From Pseudomonas baltica (GTDB lineage: Bacteria > Pseudomonadota > Gammaproteobacteria > Pseudomonadales > Pseudomonadaceae), in contig NZ_JACMYH010000001.1 of the NCBI RefSeq assembly GCF_014235765.1, forward strand, positions 1,178,001 through 1,242,000: a stretch of 64,000 nt of DNA, read 5' to 3'. A program made the position numbers and the translations under genes. Shown piece by piece: positions 9,313-17,537 of this stretch. Each line of letters starts with the position of its first letter. Position 1 is the first letter of the stretch. The notes beneath the pieces were generated by a model, which was given only the letters and a program-made list of their open reading frames with translations, was not told the DNA's origin and did no database searches.

Positions 9313-9681
9313 ATGCCCACTATCCTGATCGTCGACGATGAGTATCTCATCGCCGACATTCTTGGTTACGCGTTGGAAGACGAAGGCTATATGGCCGTCA
9401 AGGCCGGTAATGGCAAGCGTGCGCTTGAGATCCTCGATCGCGAGCGTCCGGCATTGGTCATTACCGACTTCATGATGCCTGGGATGAACGGCCTCGAACT
9501 GGCGCAGAAGATCCGTAGTCACGCTTCGTTCGAGTCTGTGCCCATTCTTTTGATGAGTGGCGCCCAAGGCAACGTCGGCCGGGCAACGCCCGAACTTTTC
9601 AACGCCGTATACGACAAGCCCTTCGACATCAACGAAGTGGTAGCACGCGTGCGCGAATTGGTGCCGCTGGATCCGGCCTAG
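9313..9681 (+). CDS. Single-domain response regulator (receiver only)
   Basis: This 122-residue CheY-like protein consists of the receiver fold alone, without an output domain. It has the acidic pocket Asp8-Asp9, phospho-acceptor Asp52 (VITDFMMPGMNG), Ser82 (LLMSG) and Lys102 (YDKPFD), so it should be phosphorylatable. It lies 21 bases after the KaiC-like gene and is very likely co-transcribed, suggesting the two work together. No histidine kinase is encoded nearby, so the phosphodonor is unknown. Confidence 0.9.
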   Translation: MPTILIVDDEYLIADILGYALEDEGYMAVKAGNGKRALEILDRERPALVITDFMMPGMNGLELAQKIRSHASFESVPILLMSGAQGNVGRATPELFNAVYDKPFDINEVVARVRELVPLDPA

Positions 9682-9706
9682 GCGCAAAAGCCGCCGCTCG
9701 CGCGTT

Positions 9707-10465
9707 TTAGAGCGTGAGGATTTCGTAGCCATCGGCAGTCACTGCCACCATATGCTCCCATTGCGCGGACAACGACCGATCGCGGGTCACCACGGTCCAG
9801 CCATCGGCCAACTGGCGGGTTCCAGCCTTGCCGGCGTTGATCATGGGCTCGATGGTGAAAATCATGCCCTGGCTCAAACGCATCCCCTCGCCCTTGCGGC
9901 CGTAGTGCAGCACTTGCGGATCGTCATGGTAGATCTGTCCGATGCCATGCCCGCAGTACTCGCGCACTACGCTGAAACCTTCACGGTGCGCCACGCTCTG
10001 GATGGCGTGGCCGATGTCGCCCAAGGTCGCACCCGGCTTGACCACTTCGATACCAGCCAGCATTGCCTCGTAAGTAGTGTCCACCAGCCGTTTTGCCAGC
10101 GCGCTGGGTTCACCGACGTAGTACATGCGGCTGGTGTCGCCGAACCAGCCGTCTTTTATGACGGCCACATCGATGTTGACGATGTCGCCGTCGGCCAGCA
10201 CCACTTCGTTGCTGGGCACACCGTGGCAAACCACTTCGTTGACCGATATGCACACCGTCTTGGTAAACCCGTGATAGCCAACGTTGGCCGGGATTACTTT
10301 CAATTCGTTCACGATGTAGGCATTGCACAGCTTATCCAGGTACTGGGTGGTGACGCCGGCCTGTACGTGCGGTGCAATCATCCGCAGTACGTCAGCGGCA
10401 AGCGCCCCTGCGCGGCGGGCCAAGGCGACTTGCTCGGGGGTGCGGTTCAGATTCTTGCGGCTCAC
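9707..10465 (-). CDS. map: Methionine aminopeptidase, type I
   Basis: This cytoplasmic metalloprotease removes the initiator Met from new proteins. It has 252 residues, a normal length without an N-terminal zinc finger. The five metal ligands are Asp99, Asp110, His173, Glu206 and Glu237, and His81 (CHGVPS) is the conserved active-site His. It faces the receiver gene convergently. The housekeeping map of pseudomonads normally sits beside rpsB-tsf, so this isolated copy is probably a paralogue; that copy is not in the window. Confidence 0.93.
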   Translation of the reverse strand: MSRKNLNRTPEQVALARRAGALAADVLRMIAPHVQAGVTTQYLDKLCNAYIVNELKVIPANVGYHGFTKTVCISVNEVVCHGVPSNEVVLADGDIVNIDVAVIKDGWFGDTSRMYYVGEPSALAKRLVDTTYEAMLAGIEVVKPGATLGDIGHAIQSVAHREGFSVVREYCGHGIGQIYHDDPQVLHYGRKGEGMRLSQGMIFTIEPMINAGKAGTRQLADGWTVVTRDRSLSAQWEHMVAVTADGYEILTL

Positions 10466-10857
10466 GGGTTTCTCCTGGGATTCAAGCCTCTATGCTAGCA
10501 GAGCGCCGCTGCCGTGCCTGGGCGGCGCACGCCGACATCATTTAATTTCAAACGATACAAAACTTTTTGTAACCACTTCGTTCATAAGACTCACAGCCCA
10601 GCGCCATACCGGCAGATGGTCGCGAAAAGCGCACAGGCAGTGTCTTCGGCAGCATGATCGAATGCGGCCCGAAGACTTCAAAATTCAAGCAGTTCGACAT
10701 AATCATAATATCCGCTGGAGCCGACGGCCTTAGGGAGTGTTCCCTTCTCGGGCCGGCATCGCAACACCGAACGCTGATACCTGCCTTGCCCCTTTCGTGC
10801 GCGATCCTGCGTGGCGCATCACGACGCATTGCCTGCGCGCAATGAAAGGAATGAGCC
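10466..10857. other. Intergenic region between map and sugar porter
   Basis: This is 392 bases without a convincing gene. It is AT-richer around 10540-10575 and 10680-10725, consistent with promoters for the two divergent genes, but I could not fix a clear -35/-10 pair. No tRNA, terminator or strong palindrome was seen. Confidence 0.5.
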
Positions 10858-12318
10858 TTGTCCAGTTCCAACACCACAACACCCGACACTTCGCCTGCAG
10901 GCGAGGAAAATGACGCCACACGCACCTCTCCCGGCCAGATAGTGGTGCGTGTGGCGATCATCGCCACCATGGGCGCGCTGGCCTTCGGCTACGACACGGG
11001 GGTGATTTCCGGCGCCCTGCCCTTCATGACCCAGGGGCCGGATCAAGGTGGCCTGGGCCTCACTCCGTTCACCGAGGGCCTGGTGGCTTCCTCGCTGATT
11101 CTGGGTGCCGCCTTCGGCTCATTGTTCGCCGGCCATCTGGCTGACAAATACGGACGCCTGACGGCGCTCAAAGGCCTGGCCATCCTGTTCATGATCGGCG
11201 CCCTGGGTTCCGCCCTCGCGCCGACGGTGGCGATCATGATCGCCACTCGCTTCGTGCTGGGGTTGGCAGTCGGTGGGGCATCGGCGATCGTGCCGATGTT
11301 CATTGCCGAAATCGCCGGCCCCAACAAGCGGGCGCGGCTGGTCAGCCAGAATGAGTTGATGATCGTCACCGGGCAGTTGGTGGCCTACGTCTCCAACGCC
11401 CTGCTCGCGCATTTCGCCCACACCCCGGATGTATGGCGCTGGATGCTCGCCATCGCAGTGATCCCGGCGGCCCTGCTGTGGATCGGCATGCACTTCGTGC
11501 CCACCTCACCGCGCTGGCTCGCCAGCAAGGGACGCATGGACGAGGCACGCGAAGTGCTGGAAAGGCTGCGTTCGAGCAAGAAGCAGGTCGACAAGGAAAT
11601 GAAGGAAATCATTGCCCAGAACGAAGAGCAGCGCGCCGATGTCAGTTGGTCCTCGATCTGGGCCGAGCCCTGGCTGCGTCGCCTGCTGCTGGTGGGCATG
11701 GGGCTGGGCTTCGTGGCTCAGCTGACGGGGGTGAATGCGTTCATGTATTTCACGCCGGTCATCCTCAAGTCCACCGGGCTGGGAACCAACGCGGCACTCA
11801 CCGCCACCATCGGCAACGGCGTGGCTTCGGTGATCGCCACGTTGATCGGTATCTGGCTGGTCGGGCGCCATGGCCGGCGGCCGATGCTGATGACCGGCCT
11901 GTGCTTCGTGATCCTCGCGCAGGTGCTGCTCTGCTGTGTGCTGACCATGCTGCCGGCCTCGCTGCTGCAGAGCTACCTGGCGCTGGCCTGTATCCTGATG
12001 TTCCTGCTGTTCATGCAGACCTTCATCGCCCCGGTCTACTGGCTGCTGATGTCCGAGCTGTTTCCTTCGCACCTGCGTGGCCTGATGACCGGCACGGCAG
12101 TGTGCTTCCAGTGGCTGTGCAATGCGTCGGTGGCGTTCATGTTCCCGATCGCGCTGGCCGGCTTCGGCCCTTACACCTTCATGTTGTTCGCGGTGATCAA
12201 CGTCATGTCGCTGATCTTCGTGATGACTTGCGTGCCGGAAACCCGGGGCAAGTCGCTGGAGCAGATCGAACGGCACATGGAGAAGGAATTCACTCCGGAC
12301 GAGGCCGCCAGCACCTGA
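10858..12318 (+). CDS. MFS sugar:proton symporter (sugar porter family)
   Basis: This 486-residue inner-membrane transporter has twelve predicted membrane segments. Sugar-porter signatures are GYDTGVISGAL near residue 44, LADKYGR in the first loop, and PETRGKS close to the C-terminus, as in XylE/GalP. The start is TTG: AAGGA at 10846-10850 sits seven bases before it. The ATG at 10851 is out of frame and lies against the ribosome site. The substrate is probably a hexose or pentose and cannot be fixed from sequence. Confidence 0.88.
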   Translation: MSSSNTTTPDTSPAGEENDATRTSPGQIVVRVAIIATMGALAFGYDTGVISGALPFMTQGPDQGGLGLTPFTEGLVASSLILGAAFGSLFAGHLADKYGRLTALKGLAILFMIGALGSALAPTVAIMIATRFVLGLAVGGASAIVPMFIAEIAGPNKRARLVSQNELMIVTGQLVAYVSNALLAHFAHTPDVWRWMLAIAVIPAALLWIGMHFVPTSPRWLASKGRMDEAREVLERLRSSKKQVDKEMKEIIAQNEEQRADVSWSSIWAEPWLRRLLLVGMGLGFVAQLTGVNAFMYFTPVILKSTGLGTNAALTATIGNGVASVIATLIGIWLVGRHGRRPMLMTGLCFVILAQVLLCCVLTMLPASLLQSYLALACILMFLLFMQTFIAPVYWLLMSELFPSHLRGLMTGTAVCFQWLCNASVAFMFPIALAGFGPYTFMLFAVINVMSLIFVMTCVPETRGKSLEQIERHMEKEFTPDEAAST

Positions 12319-12351
12319 GCCGGCACGGGTCGATATGTCCAGTGCGAGACG

Positions 12352-12402
12352 TTGCAGGTAACATGGCTGAAGTTGTTTTCATATTCGCCATGTTGCCTGC
12401 AA
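12352..12402. promoter_or_regulatory. Long inverted repeat before the DUF3253 gene
   Basis: The 16-base arms TTGCAGGTAACATGGC (12352-12367) and GCCATGTTGCCTGCAA (12387-12402) match at 15 of 16 positions around a 19-base loop. There is no T-tract, so an operator or RNA structure is more likely than a terminator. It lies 16 bases upstream of the next start codon. Confidence 0.7.
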
Positions 12403-12417
12403 GGACGAACGCCCTCC

Positions 12418-12693
12418 ATGACCCATCCCGACGACGTCATCGCCAGCCGCGTCCTGCAATTGCTGGAACAGCGCGCTCCCGGCGCTTCGATCTGCCCCTC
12501 CGAGGTGGCTCGCTCGCTGGAGCAGGATGAACCGCAGTGGCGCGCGCTGATGCCCGAGGTTCGCCGGGTGGCCAGGGCCCTGGCCGCCGCTCGCATCATC
12601 GACGTGACTCAAGGCGATGTGCGGCTCGACCCGGACACTGAAGCCGAAGGGCCGATCCGGCTGCGCCGTGGCGCGCACTTCAAGCACCCCTGA
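12418..12693 (+). CDS. DUF3253 family protein
   Basis: This small soluble protein has 91 residues, the usual size for DUF3253. The layout (ASRVLQLLEQRAPGASICPSEVARSL, then a basic ARALAAARIIDVTQGD segment, shown here in part) looks like a winged-helix fold. The function is unknown. It stands between the sugar porter and an MFS efflux gene, with a long inverted repeat immediately upstream. Confidence 0.75.
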   Translation: MTHPDDVIASRVLQLLEQRAPGASICPSEVARSLEQDEPQWRALMPEVRRVARALAAARIIDVTQGDVRLDPDTEAEGPIRLRRGAHFKHP

Positions 12694-12781
12694 TGCATAG
12701 CTGGCCGCCGCTGCTGACGGGCGTCCGGCCAAATGCCACCGACGGGTACTCCGACTGCCTTCTCCGATCTGGCTGAAACCG

Positions 12782-14014
12782 ATGACTCGAACACCTGCGC
12801 AAGACCCTGGCGTCACCGACGACACCTGCAACGACCGGCGTGCCCGGACTCGTTTCTGGCTGATCGCCCTGGCGTTTCTGATCACCATGATCGGCACCAC
12901 TCTGCCAACGCCGCTGTATGCCTTGTATCAACAGCACCTGGGTTTCGGTCCAACCTGGGTGACCTTGATTTTCGCCATCTATGCCGCCGGCGTGATCTTT
13001 GCGCTGCTGGCGGTCGGCAGCTGGTCCGATCAACTGGGCCGGCGACCGATGCTGCTGGCCGGCCTGGCCATGGGCGCGCTCAGTGCGCTGATCTTCCTCT
13101 GCACCGACTCCATCGGCGGGCTGCTGGTCGGTCGGCTGATCTCGGGCTTCTCGGCCGGCATCATGACCGGTACCGGCACGGTGGCGGTGATCGAGGCGGC
13201 GCCCAAGCGCTGGCAGGGCAATGCCACCCTGGTCGCCACCGCGGCCAACATGCTGGGCCTGGGCCTCGGGCCATTGCTGGCCGGGCTGACTTCACAATTC
13301 CTGCCATGGCCCGTACACCTGGCGTTCGTCGTCCACCTGGTGCTGCTGCTGGCGGCTACCGCAGCCATTCTGTCTGTCGGTGAAACCGTCCAACGCCCGG
13401 CCAAGCCGCGGCTTGCCTTCCAGCGTCCCAGCCTGCCAGCGGCGGTGCGCGGGCCGTTCATTCCTGCGGCCATTGCCGGCCTCGCCGGTTTCAGCGTGAC
13501 GGGGCTGTTCACCTCGCTGGTGCCGTCGATCATGCGTCAGGTCATGGGTCACGACGGAGGGGTCGTGATCGGCGCGGTGATCTTCGTGCTGTTCGCAGGC
13601 TCGGTCGTCGGCCAGGCATGGGTCCGGCGGATCCGCGACAGTGCACAGATGAGCATCGGTTGCAGCGTGCTGATCGTGGGCGTGGCCTGTTTGGGCATGA
13701 GTATCGCCAGCGCGCAGCTGTGGCTATTGGTACTGGGCGGCGCCTTGAGCGGCATCGGCCAGGGCCTGACCTTCCGCGCCGGCATGGGCGCGGTGGCCAA
13801 CGCCGCGCCGGCCGGCCAGAAAGCCGGGGTGACCTCGGCACTGTTCATCGTCTACTACCTGTCCATGTCGGTGCCGGTGATTGCCGTCGGCGTGAGCATT
13901 CCACAGTTCGGCCTGCATCATTCGGCGGAATTTTTCAGCGTACTGGTTGCCTTGGTTGCGGTGGTGGCCATGGTCAGCATGAACGTCGTGCGTGCCCGAG
14001 CGTCCAACGTCTGA
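12782..14014 (+). CDS. MFS transporter, drug-efflux-like
   Basis: This 410-residue membrane protein has about twelve hydrophobic segments. It carries the MFS loop motif SWSDQLGRRPM after the second segment and TLPTPLYALYQ early in the protein, a feature of the DHA1-like efflux group. No obvious Shine-Dalgarno site precedes the ATG at 12782, so the start is tentative. The substrate is unknown. A small acidic protein gene follows 47 bases downstream and may share the transcript. Confidence 0.8.
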   Translation: MTRTPAQDPGVTDDTCNDRRARTRFWLIALAFLITMIGTTLPTPLYALYQQHLGFGPTWVTLIFAIYAAGVIFALLAVGSWSDQLGRRPMLLAGLAMGALSALIFLCTDSIGGLLVGRLISGFSAGIMTGTGTVAVIEAAPKRWQGNATLVATAANMLGLGLGPLLAGLTSQFLPWPVHLAFVVHLVLLLAATAAILSVGETVQRPAKPRLAFQRPSLPAAVRGPFIPAAIAGLAGFSVTGLFTSLVPSIMRQVMGHDGGVVIGAVIFVLFAGSVVGQAWVRRIRDSAQMSIGCSVLIVGVACLGMSIASAQLWLLVLGGALSGIGQGLTFRAGMGAVANAAPAGQKAGVTSALFIVYYLSMSVPVIAVGVSIPQFGLHHSAEFFSVLVALVAVVAMVSMNVVRARASNV

Positions 14015-14061
14015 GGCGACCCGTGCAGGTCGCGACGTATTTCTTCTACAGGAGAATGACC

Positions 14062-14211
14062 ATGACACCGGAAACCGAAGGTACTGAAGAGAAAGGCCCG
14101 AACGGCGTGCCTTTCATCAACGATCCAGGCAACGAAGACCCCGGATCGGGCACGAGCAATGCCCCCGTGCCGCTTGAAGACGAAGATGATCAAGATGACG
14201 CCTATGAATAG
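14062..14211 (+). CDS. Small acidic protein, function unknown
   Basis: This 49-residue hydrophilic protein is rich in Glu, Asp, Pro and Gly and ends in an acidic tail (EDEDDQDDAYE). It has no signal peptide or membrane segment and is probably disordered. An ATG at 14056 is in frame, but the GGAG at 14051-14054 is correctly spaced only for 14062. I do not recognise a named family. Confidence 0.65.
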   Translation: MTPETEGTEEKGPNGVPFINDPGNEDPGSGTSNAPVPLEDEDDQDDAYE

Positions 14212-14317
14212 GTCGAATCGGCCACAAGCATGACTGTAAGGGCCAGTGCTCCCCACGACGGAACACTGGCCGCTATGCTGGATGCCTCCTGCATCCCCTA
14301 GCGAGGCATTGGTACAG

Positions 14318-15568
14318 ATGGAGCCCCTTACTCCCGCTGCAAACAGCTGGTTGACCCTTCCCGCCCACCGGCACTGGCTGGCCCTGCAGGGGCAGCGATT
14401 GCTGGAGTTTGCCAAGGCCGCGCGGATCGAGAACGGTTTCGCCGACCTCGACCACCGTGGCCGACCGCTGCTGTCCAGTGGCGCATTGACCATTCAGACC
14501 GCGCGCATGACCCACAGCTTCGCCCTTGCCTGCCTCCAGGGGATCCCGGGCAGCGCAGCCATGGTCGACCACGGCATTCGCACGCTGCAAGGCCCACTGC
14601 GTGATGCACGAAATGGCGGCTGGCATGCCAGCGAGAAACCCGTGGCTGCAGAGCGCAAGCAAGCCTACCTGCATGCCTTCGTTGCCCTGGCGGCGAGCTC
14701 GGCGGTTGCCGCCGGACGGCCCGGCGCGACAGCGTTGCTGACGGATGCGGTCGATGTGCTGGAACGACGCTTCTGGTGCGAGGAGGAGCAGGCATTCCTG
14801 GAGTCCTTCGCCCAGGACTGGAGCGATCCGGAAAGCTACCGCGGTGGCAACAGCAACATGCACGGCGTGGAAGCGTGCCTGGCGCTGGCCGACGTCTGCA
14901 ACGACGACAAATGGCTGGATCGCGCGCTGGCAATCAGTGAACGGCTGATTCACCACCACGCGGCTGCGGCCAGCTACCTGCCGGTCGAACATTTCGACGC
15001 CTGCTGGCAACCCCTGGCGGACTACAACCACGAGCGCCCCGCCGACGAATTTCGCCCATACGGGCAAACCCCAGGGCACGCATTCGAGTGGGCGCGATTG
15101 CTCCTGCACCTGGAGGCCGCCAGGCACCGCATCGGCCTGACCAACCCAAGCTGGCTGGCCGATGACGCCCAGCGTCTGTTCGCCGCAGCCTGCGACCTGG
15201 GCTGGGCTGTGGACGGGCAGCCGGGAATCGTCTACACCATCGACTGGCAGCAACGCCCAGTGGTCGCGCAGCGCCTGCATTGGACGCTGGCCGAGGCAGT
15301 GGCCGCCGCCGCGGCGTTGCACCAGCGCACCGCGGATGCCGCTTACGAGCGCTGGTATCGCGAGTTCTGGGACTACATCGACCTCTACCTGATCGACCGC
15401 GAGCACGGCAGCTGGTACCACGAACTCGACGCTCGCAATCGACCAGCAGGGACCATCTGGCCGGGCAAGCCTGATCTCTACCATGCCTACCAGGCAACTT
15501 TGTTACCGACCTTGCCGCTGGCTCCGAGCCTGGCAACCGCGCTGGCCCGCCAGGCCGGCCTGGGCTGA
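14318..15568 (+). CDS. N-acylglucosamine 2-epimerase (AGE) family sugar epimerase/isomerase
   Basis: This is a cytoplasmic (alpha/alpha)6-barrel enzyme of 416 residues. Expected family elements are present: RMTHSFALA, GWHAS, KQAYLHAF, GNSNMHGVEACLAL and PGHAFEWARLLLHL, which carry the catalytic His residues of AGE, mannose isomerase (YihS) and cellobiose epimerase enzymes. The likely reaction is aldose-ketose isomerisation such as mannose to fructose, but AGE activity cannot be excluded. An in-frame ATG 24 codons upstream precedes the conserved region and is not favoured. It is close to sugar transport genes. Confidence 0.85.
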   Translation: MEPLTPAANSWLTLPAHRHWLALQGQRLLEFAKAARIENGFADLDHRGRPLLSSGALTIQTARMTHSFALACLQGIPGSAAMVDHGIRTLQGPLRDARNGGWHASEKPVAAERKQAYLHAFVALAASSAVAAGRPGATALLTDAVDVLERRFWCEEEQAFLESFAQDWSDPESYRGGNSNMHGVEACLALADVCNDDKWLDRALAISERLIHHHAAAASYLPVEHFDACWQPLADYNHERPADEFRPYGQTPGHAFEWARLLLHLEAARHRIGLTNPSWLADDAQRLFAAACDLGWAVDGQPGIVYTIDWQQRPVVAQRLHWTLAEAVAAAAALHQRTADAAYERWYREFWDYIDLYLIDREHGSWYHELDARNRPAGTIWPGKPDLYHAYQATLLPTLPLAPSLATALARQAGLG

Positions 15569-15690
15569 GCTGAGCGAGCTACCAGGCAATCTGCGGATTG
15601 GCGCGGACGCGCCAATCCAACGGAATTTTTCTGGCGGGCCATACTCCGACGCACATCACGCCGCTCATCACATGGAAGAACCTCGGCCCC

Positions 15691-15915
15691 ATGAACAACG
15701 CGAAACTGTTCGTCATCGACTATACCCTTCACGGCGATCCCAAATCCTTCGTCATCAGAGCCGAGAAAATGGACAACAGCGAAGCCTGGCATTGGGCGAG
15801 CTGCGATGCTGGCGTTGGCCGCATCGGTCGATTCGGCCGCGAGCACGTGACCAAGACCAGCCAGCCCTCGGCCGAGAAATTCGGCATTCACGCGGTGAGC
15901 TGGCGCCCTGCCTGA
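15691..15915 (+). CDS. Small conserved Pseudomonas protein (DUF6555-like)
   Basis: This 74-residue soluble protein begins MNNAKLFVIDYTLHGDPKSF, with central motif AWHWASCDAGVG and ending HAVSWRPA. It resembles a pseudomonad-restricted family that I believe is DUF6555; that name is from memory. It has no signal peptide or membrane segment and no known function. It appears monocistronic, followed by an operator-like palindrome belonging to the next gene. Confidence 0.65.
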   Translation: MNNAKLFVIDYTLHGDPKSFVIRAEKMDNSEAWHWASCDAGVGRIGRFGREHVTKTSQPSAEKFGIHAVSWRPA

Positions 15916-16002
15916 GCAGGCTCGGCGCTCGGATTACCCACGCGGCAACGTGGCTGGAAAAACTTAGCTAGCGAACGAATTCACTTTACCTGAGGTTGAT
16001 CT

Positions 16003-16029
16003 GGAACATATTGTTACAAGATATGTTCC
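16003..16029. promoter_or_regulatory. Operator-like palindrome before MFS permease
   Basis: GGAACATAT (16003-16011) and ATATGTTCC (16021-16029) are perfect inverted 9-base arms around a 9-base centre that itself contains TTGTTACAA. It lies about 80 bases upstream of the start of the MFS gene. The protein that binds it is unknown. Confidence 0.65.
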
Positions 16030-16110
16030 CGGAGTCGGACAGCTGTGCCCGATCGGCCAGCTGTTCGAATCCATGGGTCATCAACAAGATCAAGTAGAGT
16101 GAGCACGGCC

Positions 16111-17400
16111 ATGACGTCTGAGGTGGGTAAAGGCAAGGCGATTTTTCGCGTTGTCAGCGGTAATTTTCTCGAAATGTTCGATTTCATGGTCTATGGCTTC
16201 TATGCCACGGCAATCGCCAAGACTTTCTTTCCGACCGACAGCGCCTTCGCTTCATTGATGCTATCGCTGGCCACCTTTGGTGCCGGGTTTCTCATGCGCC
16301 CGCTCGGGGCAATCTTTCTGGGTGCCTACATCGACCGGCACGGGCGCCGCAAAGGGCTGATCGTGACCCTGGCGTTGATGGCCATGGGCACGGTGTTGAT
16401 TGCCTGCGTACCCGGCTATGCGACCCTGGGCGTTGCGGCGCCTTTACTGGTGTTGCTCGGCCGGCTGCTGCAGGGCTTTTCCGCAGGCGTCGAACTGGGC
16501 GGGGTGTCGGTGTATCTGGCGGAAATCGCCACACCAGGGCGCAAGGGCTTTTTTGTCAGTTGGCAGTCTGCCAGTCAGCAGGTCGCCGTGGTCTTCGCCG
16601 GCCTGCTGGGGGTACTGCTCAATCACTTCCTGGATGCACGACAGATGGGCGAATGGGGCTGGCGGGTGCCGTTCCTGGTGGGTTGCATGATCGTACCCGT
16701 GATCTTTTTCATCCGCCGCTCGCTGGAGGAGACGCCGGAGTTCGAGGCTCGTACCCACCGCCCAACCCTCAAGCAGGTGGTGCACTCGGTGGCGCAGAAT
16801 TTCCGTCTGGTGCTGGCGGGCATGGCGCTGGTCGTGATGACCACCGTGTCGTTCTACCTGATTACTGCCTACACGCCGACGTTCGGCAAGAACGAGCTGC
16901 ACCTGTCGGACATGGATGCGTTGCTGGTGACCATGGCGGTGGGCATTTCCAACTTCATCTGGTTGCCGATCATGGGCGCGCTGTCGGACCGCATCGGGCG
17001 CAAACCGTTGCTGCTTGCGGCCACGGTGCTGGCGATTCTGACGGCCTATCCGACCTTGTCATGGCTGGTGGCTGACCCCAGCTTCGCGCGTTTGCTGACG
17101 GTCGAGTTGTGGCTGTCGTTCCTGTATGGCTCGTACAACGGTGCCATGGTGGTGGCGCTGACCGAGATCATGCCGCTGGACGTGCGCACCACCGGGTTTT
17201 CCCTGGCCTACAGCCTGGCCACGGCGACGTTTGGCGGGTTCACCCCGGTCGCCTGCACCTACCTGATTCATGCCCTGGACAACAAGGCGGCACCGGGCAT
17301 CTGGCTCAGTGGCGCGGCGGTGTTGGGGTTGGTGGCGACTTTGGTGCTGTTTCGTGGCGACCGCCATGCGCAGCGGACTGCGTTGGCGGCGCAGGCGTGA
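16111..17400 (+). CDS. MFS organic-acid:proton symporter (citrate/tricarballylate type)
   Basis: This 429-residue inner-membrane carrier belongs to the metabolite:H+ symporter group (CitA, TcuC, ProP-like). Signatures are [16 protein letters not shown] at the start, [12 protein letters not shown] in the first loop, [11 protein letters not shown], and [11 protein letters not shown] in the central repeat. The closest visible resemblance is to citrate permeases; dicarboxylate or betaine transport is possible. The ATG at 16111 is preferred over an in-frame one 22 codons upstream because the family begins at this point. A palindrome upstream suggests specific control. Confidence 0.83.
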   Translation: MTSEVGKGKAIFRVVSGNFLEMFDFMVYGFYATAIAKTFFPTDSAFASLMLSLATFGAGFLMRPLGAIFLGAYIDRHGRRKGLIVTLALMAMGTVLIACVPGYATLGVAAPLLVLLGRLLQGFSAGVELGGVSVYLAEIATPGRKGFFVSWQSASQQVAVVFAGLLGVLLNHFLDARQMGEWGWRVPFLVGCMIVPVIFFIRRSLEETPEFEARTHRPTLKQVVHSVAQNFRLVLAGMALVVMTTVSFYLITAYTPTFGKNELHLSDMDALLVTMAVGISNFIWLPIMGALSDRIGRKPLLLAATVLAILTAYPTLSWLVADPSFARLLTVELWLSFLYGSYNGAMVVALTEIMPLDVRTTGFSLAYSLATATFGGFTPVACTYLIHALDNKAAPGIWLSGAAVLGLVATLVLFRGDRHAQRTALAAQA

Positions 17401-17403
17401 AAC

Positions 17404-17445
17404 GGTGGCGCGGCCTTCGCGGGCAGAGACCCGCTCCCACAAAAG
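17404..17445. repeat. Single REP-like element
   Basis: The segment after the MFS stop contains GCGGCCTTCGCGGGCAGAGA followed by CCCGCTCCCACAA. This is the GCGGG...CCCGC hairpin and CTCCCACA tail typical of P. putida-type REP sequences. It is a solitary copy, unlike the clusters near 7.6 and 30.9 kb. Confidence 0.65.
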
Positions 17446-17492
17446 CACGCGGGCTCTGCCCGTGACGGGGTCCTGACTGACACCCACACACA

Positions 17493-17521
17493 AAAACGCC
17501 CCGAACCAGTCGGGGCGTTTT
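17493..17521. terminator. Bidirectional intrinsic terminator (MFS gene and gap)
   Basis: A perfect 12-base stem AAAACGCCCCGA / TCGGGGCGTTTT with a five-base loop lies between the convergent MFS and gap genes. The flanking A and T runs allow it to work on both strands. Confidence 0.93.
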
Positions 17522-17537
17522 CATTCAGCGGTCAGGC

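Noticed and set aside
10851..10860. ATG at 10851 as start of the sugar porter
   Set aside because: Out of frame; the TTG at 10858 is in frame and correctly spaced from AAGGA.
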